Shown here: piece after piece, positions 1 through 5,091 of the stretch
Numbering within the stretch: the stretch's first letter is position 1
Layout: each line of letters opens with the position of its first letter
Source of the DNA: Gemmatimonadota bacterium
GTDB taxonomy: Bacteria; Gemmatimonadota; Gemmatimonadetes; Longimicrobiales; RSA9
DNA: 17,393 nucleotides
Direction: 5' to 3'
NCBI GenBank assembly: GCA_016207445.1
Contig: JACQPS010000299.1
Location: forward strand, 1 to 17,393
Program-made: the position numbers and the translations under genes
The notes under the pieces: model-generated
Databases searched by the model: none
What the model was told of the DNA's origin: nothing
The model's input: the letters and a program-made list of their open reading frames with translations, nothing else

Positions 1-1
1 G

Positions 2-148
2 AACGGCCACCGCCAGTTCCTCATCACCTCCCCCGCGCGTCAGACGGTCACCATCACCGCGCGCGACGAGCGCCAGACCCACACCACCACACCGCAGCAG
101 GTCACCCTGCGCACCGGCACCACTGCCGAAGTGACGCTGGGTACATAG
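2..148 (+). CDS. C-terminal end of an unidentified protein (partial)
   Basis: The frame starting at base 2 is open from the window edge to a TAG at 146-148, giving 48 residues that end in EVTLGT. The piece is rich in Thr, Val, Ile and Gln and alternates polar and hydrophobic residues (QTVTITARDE, QVTLRTGTTAEVTLGT). This looks like the last strands of a beta-sandwich, such as a PEGA or carboxypeptidase-regulatory-like module on a surface or periplasmic protein. I cannot name the family from so little sequence. Codon usage with G/C at third positions matches its neighbours. The start lies outside the window. Confidence 0.55.
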   Translation, partial: NGHRQFLITSPARQTVTITARDERQTHTTTPQQVTLRTGTTAEVTLGT

Positions 149-164
149 GCGGGGCGCTCCCGCC
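148..164 (+). terminator. Short GC hairpin at the end of the first gene
   Basis: The six bases GGCGGG at 148-153 can pair with CCCGCC at 159-164 across a 5-base loop, directly on the stop codon, and CTAACTCTTT follows. This could be a weak intrinsic terminator, but the T-run is short and interrupted. Confidence 0.35.
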
Positions 165-182
165 CTAACTCTTTGGCGCACC

Positions 183-211
183 TTCCGTTACGCGCCAGGT
201 TCCGCTATATT
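183..211 (+). promoter_or_regulatory. Candidate weak promoter before the lytic transglycosylase
   Basis: TATATT at 206-211 lies in the only A/T-rich patch of this spacer, and TTCCGT at 183-188 sits 17 bases upstream as a poor -35. A start near 218 would leave about 95 bases of leader before the ATG at 313. The leader includes an 11-bp hairpin (243-253 with 266-278, 2-nt bulge). Weak evidence: only the -10 resembles consensus. Confidence 0.3.
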
Positions 212-312
212 TTTCCATTCAAACAGATGTTTGTGGCCGGCGCTGCCGCCGGGCACACCCCGCGACCCGGCGGGGCAGGAAGCCATCACACCCTAAGCCG
301 AAGGGAGACGCG

Positions 313-981
313 ATGCTGCGAGGAATCCCCGAGGTCTGGGCGCTGTATGCTCGAGTGCGGCGGCCGGCCGTGAGAATGTTGGTAGCATTGGGGCTGCTGC
401 TTCCGGCGGCGTTGCTCCTGGAGCGAGTAGAGCCGCGGGCGGCAGTGCGGGCGGCGGCGCCGGCAGCTGCGGAGCAGCCGCTGGCGGCGAAGCTGGCGGC
501 CGCGAAGTCGGAGGAAGGTCCAATTGCGCGGCTGTGGCATCGCGCTGCGGAGGAACGCGAGCGGCGTCAGGCGGCGGCGACGTACGCGCGCCGGTTCGAC
601 ATCCCGGTCTTGCTCGCGGCGGAGATTCAGTCGGCGGCGCTGGCGGAGGGGATCAGCCCTCGGGTGGCTTTCGGGCTGGTTCGGACGGAGTCGACATTCC
701 GTCGCACGGCGGTTTCGTACGCGGGCGCGGTCGGGTACACGCAAGTGCTGCCCTCGACGGCGCGCTGGATGGAGCCCGGGATGACGCGGGGAGCCCTGTT
801 CGAGTCGGGCACGAACCTGCGACTCGGCTTCAAGTACCTGCGGTACCTGCTGAACTACTACGACGGCAACGTGCGTCTGGCGCTGACCGCCTACAACCGC
901 GGGCCGGGCACCGTGGACCGACTGCGGCGACGCGGCCGCAACCCCGAGAACGGCTACGCGACGAAGGTGCTGGGCTCGTGA
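313..981 (+). CDS. Lytic transglycosylase, SLT (Slt70/MltC-like) domain, membrane-anchored or exported
   Basis: This 222-residue protein should cleave the MurNAc-GlcNAc bond of peptidoglycan to give 1,6-anhydro ends. A hydrophobic stretch at residues 21-36 (MLVALGLLLPAALLLE) follows several arginines, fitting a signal anchor or signal peptide. An Ala-rich, charged linker (40-95) follows. The SLT domain runs from about residue 105 to the end. It carries the catalytic Glu126 in RTESTFRR, the GAVGYTQVLPSTA block (138-150) matching the family's GA-x-GLMQ-x-MPxTA, and AYNRGPG (193-199) matching AYNAGPG. The start is supported by AAGGGAG seven bases upstream of the ATG. The protein is short and single-domain. 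The gene stands alone, convergent with the next minus-strand gene. The family assignment is secure; substrate details are not visible. Confidence 0.9.
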   Translation: MLRGIPEVWALYARVRRPAVRMLVALGLLLPAALLLERVEPRAAVRAAAPAAAEQPLAAKLAAAKSEEGPIARLWHRAAEERERRQAAATYARRFDIPVLLAAEIQSAALAEGISPRVAFGLVRTESTFRRTAVSYAGAVGYTQVLPSTARWMEPGMTRGALFESGTNLRLGFKYLRYLLNYYDGNVRLALTAYNRGPGTVDRLRRRGRNPENGYATKVLGS

Positions 982-982
982 A

Positions 983-1109
983 CGGCAGGGATCAGGGGTC
1001 AGGGATCAGCTGTCAGCGAAAAGCGCCGCGGGTGCGTCCGGGCGCTTTCTCGTTTGCACGCGGATCGGCTGAACGCTAACGCCTGGCCCCTGACCCCTGA
1101 CCCCTGCCG
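983..1109. repeat. 22-bp inverted repeat built from TCAGGG heptamers, convergent intergenic region
   Basis: Bases 983-1004 match the reverse complement of 1088-1109 at 21 of 22 positions. Both arms consist of a 7-base repeat around TCAGG (ATCAGGG, GTCAGGG, ATCAGCT, GTCAGCG on the left; CCCTGAC units on the right). The arms fill the gap between two convergent stop codons and enclose a smaller hairpin at 1020-1048. Related heptamers occur at 16496-16613 and 16929-16956, so this is a dispersed repeat family. Confidence 0.75.
1020..1048. terminator. Bidirectional terminator between convergent genes
   Basis: AAAGCGCC (1020-1027) pairs perfectly with GGCGCTTT (1041-1048) over a 13-base loop. The plus strand continues CTCGTTT and the minus strand reads TTTTCGC after the stem. 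It can serve both the transglycosylase gene ending at 981 and the binding-protein gene ending at 1110. Confidence 0.6.
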
Positions 1110-2240
1110 CTAAGATGCCGTCAGCAGCTTTCCGGCCCGGATGACGCCGATCGCGACTTCCTTGCTGGGCGTATCGCCGTTCTCGTCGAAGGCGATGGTG
1201 CCGGAGACCCCCTCGAACGCCGGCACCCCGTTCCCGACGCCAGCAAGGTAATCGCGCACCGCGCGGCGGTCGGTGCCGACCTCGCGCACGGCGCGGACGA
1301 GGAGCTGGATCGCATCATAGGTCATGGCCCCGCGGTGATCCGGCAGCTCGCCGTTGTAGCGCTCCGTGTACTCGCGCACGAACCGCTGGGCGGGCTCCGT
1401 GGCGCGGTCGGGAAGAAAGGCGGAGCTGACGAAAACGCCCTCGGCCACGCTGCCCACATCCTTGAGCTGCGTGAGACCATCGCCGCCGAGCACCGGCCCA
1501 GTGTACCCGAGCTGCCTCGCCTGCTGGAGGATGGTCTGGCCGGGGCCGCCCTGGCCGGCGATGACCAGCACGTCCAGGCCGTTGCGGAGGGCGCGCTCGA
1601 GGTAGGGGGTGGTCAGCGCCGGGTTCTCCTGGAGCAGGCCGGGCAGATAGGGATCGCGGCCAATGATGGTCCCGCCCAGGCGCTCGAAGGCGCTCGCGAA
1701 GGTCTGGAGGACGCCGCGGCCGTAATCGTCGTTGGCGTACAGGATCGCGGCACGGCGGCCGCGCAGACGAGTGTAGGCCCACTCTGCCAGGGCCGGGCCG
1801 TGCTGGAGGTCGCTGGGGCAGACCCGGAAGGTCCAGGGCCCGGCCTCGGTCACGAGCGGACTCGAGGACGCCGGCGAAATCTGCACCACGCCCCGCGTTT
1901 GGTCGTTGTAGATCTCGGCAGCCGCCAGCGTGGCGGGGGAGTTCACGTGCCCCACCACTGCCACGACGTTCGTGTCACGCAGGATCGCTGCGACTTCGAT
2001 CGCACGCTCGGCATCGGCGGAGTCATCCATGATAATGAGCTCGATGGTGCGGCCGTTGATGCCGCCGGCGCGGTTGATCTCGTCACGCGCCATTTCCGCC
2101 GCGAGCCTCATGGATCGCCCGTTGGCGAGGTTCACGGGGCCGGCGATTCCAATGTAGACCGGGCCGCGTTCGCCCATCCCGCACCCGCCCAACAGGAGCG
2201 GGAGCGCCAGGAGGGCGGCCCGAGTGCGCTGGCTGATCAT
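1110..2240 (-). CDS. Branched-chain amino acid-type ABC transporter substrate-binding lipoprotein (LivJ-like)
   Basis: This 376-residue protein belongs to the type-1 periplasmic binding proteins (Peripla_BP_6, LivJ/LivK-like) that capture amino acids, amides or small organic acids for ABC import. The N-terminus is a lipoprotein signal with lipobox LGGC and Cys20 as the lipidation site. Family features follow: YIGIAGPVNLANG, then RLAAEMARDEINRAGGINGR (about 46-65), ELIIMDDSAD, VVAVVGHVNSPATLAAA, and ILYANDDYGRG (about 165-175). The ATG at 2240 has GGAGGA six bases upstream. No LivHMGF permease or ATPase genes are in view, so it is an orphan here and could have a sensing role. It has its own promoter inside the end of the upstream DUF2568 gene. 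The ligand cannot be read from sequence. Confidence 0.88.
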   Translation of the reverse strand: MISQRTRAALLALPLLLGGCGMGERGPVYIGIAGPVNLANGRSMRLAAEMARDEINRAGGINGRTIELIIMDDSADAERAIEVAAILRDTNVVAVVGHVNSPATLAAAEIYNDQTRGVVQISPASSSPLVTEAGPWTFRVCPSDLQHGPALAEWAYTRLRGRRAAILYANDDYGRGVLQTFASAFERLGGTIIGRDPYLPGLLQENPALTTPYLERALRNGLDVLVIAGQGGPGQTILQQARQLGYTGPVLGGDGLTQLKDVGSVAEGVFVSSAFLPDRATEPAQRFVREYTERYNGELPDHRGAMTYDAIQLLVRAVREVGTDRRAVRDYLAGVGNGVPAFEGVSGTIAFDENGDTPSKEVAIGVIRAGKLLTAS

Positions 2241-2338
2241 GCGTCCTCCGGTACGGTGAGACCTGGTCCGGCCGAGCCGTGAGGTTAGCCGAGAGCGGCT
2301 GCAGTGCCGAACTCCGGTGGAACTCTCTGGAACGCTGC

Positions 2339-2367
2339 AAGATAGGACGGAACGTCCCGGAGTTCAA
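2339..2367 (-). promoter_or_regulatory. Sigma70-type promoter for the binding-protein gene
   Basis: On the minus strand TTGAAC (2367-2362) and TATCTT (2344-2339) are separated by exactly 17 bases. Transcription would start near 2332, about 90 bases before the ATG at 2240. The -35 overlaps the last codons of the upstream gene, which suggests the binding protein is expressed independently of that operon. Confidence 0.5.
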
Positions 2368-2711
2368 CGGCCCCACATCCAGGCGAGCCGCCGCCAGGAC
2401 AACCCGAACAGCGCCAGGTACGCGGCGGCCAGCAGGAGCGCCGCGGGACTTCCGCCCACGCGCCCGGCGGCCGCGATGCCCGCCGCACCGACTCCCGCCT
2501 CGAGCAGGATGCGCATGGGGCCGGGGATGCGCACGAGCACGAGGTGCTTATCGCCCGGCACGCTGAAGAGGCTGAGCGCCGCCACGGCCAGGACCAGTGC
2601 GATCCAGCTCCAGGCGAAGTAGATCGCGACCCACGCCGCGAGCTCCAGCAGGAAACGGTAGCCCGCCAGCAACGGCGACTCGTGCAGGGCTTCCGGGTGT
2701 GTCATGGCCAT
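2364..2711 (-). CDS. YrdB family (DUF2568) small membrane protein
   Basis: The product has 115 residues and about four hydrophobic segments (roughly 17-30, 33-50, 67-85 and 88-105). The pattern RFLLELAAWVAI near the N-terminus and a second PxxxRILLEAGVGAAGIAA repeat are typical of DUF2568/YrdB proteins, an inner-membrane family of unknown function. The start codon lies 5 bases after the phosphofructokinase stop, so translation is probably coupled. There are ATGs at codons 1 and 3 and no clear Shine-Dalgarno sequence, so the exact start is uncertain by two residues. It appears to be the last gene of the selW-like/pfk operon. No functional link to glycolysis can be shown. Confidence 0.75.
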   Translation of the reverse strand: MAMTHPEALHESPLLAGYRFLLELAAWVAIYFAWSWIALVLAVAALSLFSVPGDKHLVLVRIPGPMRILLEAGVGAAGIAAAGRVGGSPAALLLAAAYLALFGLSWRRLAWMWGR

Positions 2712-2716
2712 GGCGT

Positions 2717-3808
2717 TCAGTCGCCGAAGGAGGTGCCCAATTCGCGTGCGGTGAGAATGGTGTCGGAATCCAGGGGCACGCGCTTGATGTGCCGCACGGC
2801 GTCTTCCAGCGGCACGGCCCTCACCTCTGGCGGCTTCAGGGCCACCATGGTGCCGAAGTGGCCCTCGGCCACGCAGCGCACGGCGGCGGCGCCGAAGCGG
2901 AGCGCGATGATGCGATCGAAAGCGCTGGGCGAGCCGCCTCGCTGGAGGTGCCCCAGCACGAGCGACCGGCTCTCGTGGCCGGTGCGCTCGCTGATCTCGC
3001 GCGCCAGCCGCTCCGCGATGCCGCCATAGCGGGCCTCGCGTCCCGGCCCCGCCACTTCGCTATAGGCTGGCGCGCCCTCCAGCGGGACGGCGCCCTCGGC
3101 CGCGACCACGATGGCGAAGCGCCGGCCGGCCCGGTAGCGCTGATCGATCTTGGCGCAGACCTTCTCGAGGTCGTATGGGATCTCGGGGATCAGGATCACG
3201 TCCGCGGTCGCCGCGACGCCGGCGTGCAGCGCGATCCAGCCCGCGTGCCGCCCCATCACCTCCACCACCATGACGCGCTCATGGCTCTCTGCCGTGGAGT
3301 GCAGCTTTCCGATCGCATCCGCCGCCGTCTGGACGGCGGTATCGAAGCCGAACGTCATCTGCGTGGAGGCCAGATCGTTGTCGATCGTCTTCGGGACGCC
3401 CACGACCGGCAGCCCCTTCTCGAAGAGCCGCCGCGCGATTTGAAGCGAGCCGTCCCCGCCGATCGCGATCAACGCATCCAGACCGTGCCGGCGGAAGTTG
3501 GCCAGCACCTCGTCCGAGCGGTCCACGAGCGCGACCGGGCCGTCCGGCTGCTGCCGCACCGGCCACTCGAAGGGATTGCCGCGGTTCGTCGTACCCAGGA
3601 TCGTGCCGCCGATGTGCGTAATGCCACGGACCGACGCCTGCTCCAGCCGCTCGATCGGCTCCTCGCCCAGCAGCCCGCCGTACCCCTTGCGAACACCATA
3701 CACCTCCCAGCCGCGCCCGAGCGCGGTCAGAACGGCCGCCCGGATGACGGCGTTCAGGCCGGGGGCATCACCCCCGCCGGTGCTCAGCGCGATGCGGCGG
3801 ATGGCCAT
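2717..3808 (-). CDS. pfkA: 6-phosphofructokinase, probably ATP-dependent, group III type
   Basis: The 363-residue protein matches the PfkA fold and should phosphorylate fructose-6-phosphate to fructose-1,6-bisphosphate in glycolysis. Visible motifs are GGGDAPGLN (11-19), GGTILGTTNRGNPF (67-80), GGDGS (117-121), PKTIDND (139-145, catalytic Asp in TIDND) and MGRHAGWIA (185-193). Two positions separate ATP from pyrophosphate enzymes. Gly120 in GGDGS is the ATP-type residue, while Lys140 in PKTIDND is the PPi-type residue. This Gly/Lys pairing is known for ATP-using group III enzymes such as those of actinomycetes. The length of about 340-365 residues fits that group. The ATG at 3808 has no good ribosome site, but MAIRRIALSTGGGD is the usual N-terminus. 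It lies 79 bases after the selenoprotein gene, in the same direction. Confidence 0.93.
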   Translation of the reverse strand: MAIRRIALSTGGGDAPGLNAVIRAAVLTALGRGWEVYGVRKGYGGLLGEEPIERLEQASVRGITHIGGTILGTTNRGNPFEWPVRQQPDGPVALVDRSDEVLANFRRHGLDALIAIGGDGSLQIARRLFEKGLPVVGVPKTIDNDLASTQMTFGFDTAVQTAADAIGKLHSTAESHERVMVVEVMGRHAGWIALHAGVAATADVILIPEIPYDLEKVCAKIDQRYRAGRRFAIVVAAEGAVPLEGAPAYSEVAGPGREARYGGIAERLAREISERTGHESRSLVLGHLQRGGSPSAFDRIIALRFGAAAVRCVAEGHFGTMVALKPPEVRAVPLEDAVRHIKRVPLDSDTILTARELGTSFGD

Positions 3809-3887
3809 GCGAAATCGTGGGGCGAGGACGAAAGCGAGGGCGACATCGGCGCAGCCGACTGCTCGCAGCCAGCGGAGGAAAGTTCGC

Positions 3888-4112
3888 TCACGCGGTCGCC
3901 AGCCTGGCCCGCACCTCCTCCCATGTGGCGTGGCGGCCGGTTTGCCTCTTCGAGAAGATCAGCTCGCCGTCCCGATGGACCTCGAACACTCCGCCACTCG
4001 ACTCGATCAGCTCGACTTCCGTTCCCGGGAACTCCGCCCGGATCTGGGCCTCCAGACTGGAGGCGCGCGGGTAGTAGTTTCAGACCCCGCAGTATTCGAT
4101 CGTGATGTGCAT
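3888..4112 (-). CDS. SelW-like (Rdx family) selenoprotein with CxxU motif, internal TGA read as selenocysteine
   Basis: Reading from the ATG at 4112 to the TGA at 3890-3888 gives 74 residues if the in-frame TGA at 4082-4080 is selenocysteine. The N-terminus is MHITIEYCGV-U-NYYPRA, so Cys8 and Sec11 form CxxU exactly where Rdx/SelW/SelT/SelH proteins have CxxC or CxxU. After the TGA the frame still reads as the family: PGTEVELIESSGGVFEVHRDG, then ELIFSKRQTGRHATWEEV, ending at the usual length. Family members are small thioredoxin-fold thiol oxidoreductases; the partner is unknown. GGAGGT lies 11 bases upstream of the ATG, with AAGGA closer. A hairpin fitting a bacterial SECIS follows the TGA. 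It is first in the apparent operon with pfkA and the DUF2568 gene. Alternatives are a nonsense mutation or sequencing error; the intact downstream frame and the hairpin argue against them. Function needs SelA/SelB/SelC/SelD elsewhere in the genome. Confidence 0.85.
4048..4082 (-). promoter_or_regulatory. Putative bacterial SECIS element directing UGA recoding
   Basis: On the coding (minus) strand the UGA is followed by 15 bases and then a perfect 6-bp stem, GCCUCC (4064-4059) with GGAGGC (4053-4048), closed by the loop AGUCU. Bacterial SECIS hairpins lie just after the UGA, with a G in the first two loop bases that SelB recognises. Here G is the second loop base, 23 bases after the UGA. The loop resembles the AGGUCU loop of E. 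coli fdhF. A lower stem (CCCG 4071-4068 with CGGG 4040-4037) is possible. Confidence 0.7.
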
Positions 4113-4410
4113 CGATCCTTCGCACCTCCACCGGATGGCCCCTCCTGTTTCCCGCGTCTACCGTAGCGTCCGGGCTCGTCGCGTGTCAACGGACGGCCCG
4201 TGCCCGCGGCCCCACCATCGAGCGCGGCTGCGCCCTGTTGGGGGCGCCCCTTCATCTGTTTCCCGCCCGCAACGCACGGGCCGGGGCGCCCCCCTCGCGC
4301 GCCGGGGCGGCTTTCAGTACATTGAAGGTGCGCGCCTTGCGTGCGCCCATCGCCGTGACCCCGCCGGCTATCCGGTACCCTCGCGGAAGCCTAATCAGAG
4401 GAGGAACTCC
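4113..4410. other. Divergent intergenic region with GC inverted repeat
   Basis: This 298-base gap separates the divergent selenoprotein and CsgG-like genes. It holds the minus-strand TTGACA promoter and an 11-bp inverted repeat, GGGGGCGCCCC at 4240-4250 against 4283-4293. On the plus side there is a small AT patch (TTTCAGTACATTGAAG, about 4312-4327) but no convincing promoter for the CsgG-like operon. AGAGGAGGAACTCC before 4411 is a strong ribosome site. I see no gene here; the frame open through it on the plus strand lacks protein character. Confidence 0.5.
4160..4189 (-). promoter_or_regulatory. Sigma70 promoter of the selenoprotein-pfkA-DUF2568 operon
   Basis: A perfect TTGACA (-35, 4189-4184) is followed after 18 bases by TACGGT (4165-4160), which keeps the key TA...T of a -10. 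The predicted start near 4153 leaves about 40 bases of leader before the ATG at 4112. Confidence 0.55.
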
Positions 4411-5091
4411 TTGCGGCAGTTTTGCTGGCTGCTCCCTCTGTCTTTCCTGCTCGCATTGCCGCCGTCGCTGGCCTCGCAGCAAGCTCCCCCGACGGTGGCG
4501 GTCCTGGACTTCACCGCCTTCTCGCTGACGCTGGAGGACGCGGCCTCGGTGGGGAAGGGCGTGGCGGGCATGATGATCACGGAGCTGAGCGGCCGCCCCG
4601 GCTTGCGCGTCATCGAGCGCCAGCAACTGCAGTCCCTGCTGCAGGAGCAGAAGCTCGTGTTATCGGGTCGGGCGGAGGAGCAGGCGCTGCAGATCGGGAA
4701 GCTGCTGGGCGCGCAGTACGTGTTCACCGGGAACGTGGCGCTGACGCCGAAGGAGGCGCGGCTGGACGTGCGGGTCACGAGCGTGGAGACCAGCGCGATC
4801 ATCCGCTCGGACAAGCTGCGGGGGAAACCGGACGACCTGCTGGACATGGTGGTGAAGATCGCGGACCAGTTCACGAATGAGCTGAAACTGGAGGCGCCGA
4901 AGCGGGTGACGACGGCGGCGATCCCGCTGCAGGCGACGATCGCGTACTCGCGCGGCGTCGACTACGAAGACAAGAAGCAGTTCGACAAGGCGGCAGAGAT
5001 GTACCGGAAGGCGCTCGAGCTGGCGCCGGAATACAAGGACGCCAAGGAGGGACTGGAGCGCGTGACGCGGGCGAAGGGAGGCCAGCCGTGA
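4411..5091 (+). CDS. Exported CsgG/FlgO-like protein with C-terminal TPR
   Basis: With a TTG start at 4411, preceded by AGGAGG at optimal spacing, the product has 226 residues. Residues 1-21 form a signal peptide (LLPLSFLLALPPSLA then SQQ); there is no lipobox, so a soluble periplasmic or membrane-associated form is likely. Residues 28-160 resemble the CsgG/FlgO-type domain: TVAVLDF, then GMMITELSGRPGLRVIER, QQLQSLLQEQKL, and KLLGAQYVFTGNV with long strands after it. The C-terminus (173-215) is a TPR-like pair of helices (AYSRGVDYEDKKQFDKAAEM, YRKALELAPEYKDA). CsgG relatives build outer-membrane secretion pores or act as envelope adaptors; this one lacks the lipid anchor, so pore formation is not assumed. 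The open frame extends further upstream but has no signal peptide or ribosome site there. It overlaps the next gene by four bases (GTGA), so the two are coupled. Confidence 0.75.
   Translation: MRQFCWLLPLSFLLALPPSLASQQAPPTVAVLDFTAFSLTLEDAASVGKGVAGMMITELSGRPGLRVIERQQLQSLLQEQKLVLSGRAEEQALQIGKLLGAQYVFTGNVALTPKEARLDVRVTSVETSAIIRSDKLRGKPDDLLDMVVKIADQFTNELKLEAPKRVTTAAIPLQATIAYSRGVDYEDKKQFDKAAEMYRKALELAPEYKDAKEGLERVTRAKGGQP

Noticed and set aside
220..312. Possible cobalamin or c-di-AMP riboswitch before the transglycosylase
   Set aside because: Some GC-rich pieces look similar (CCGGCGCTGCC), but the conserved core boxes of these classes are not present by eye.
4080..4082. Reading the TGA in the SelW-like gene as a disabling nonsense mutation
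   Set aside because: The TGA sits precisely at the redox Cys/Sec position, the downstream frame is intact and family-like, and a SECIS-like hairpin follows. A random stop is unlikely to meet all three.
2597..4105. Plus-strand open frame of 502 codons opposite the phosphofructokinase and selenoprotein genes
   Set aside because: It is a shadow of well-conserved minus-strand genes and shows no family features.
3784..4131. Minus-strand frame of 115 codons covering the selenoprotein locus
   Set aside because: It is out of frame with the Rdx protein, has no recognisable features, and exists only because the true frame is interrupted by the Sec TGA.
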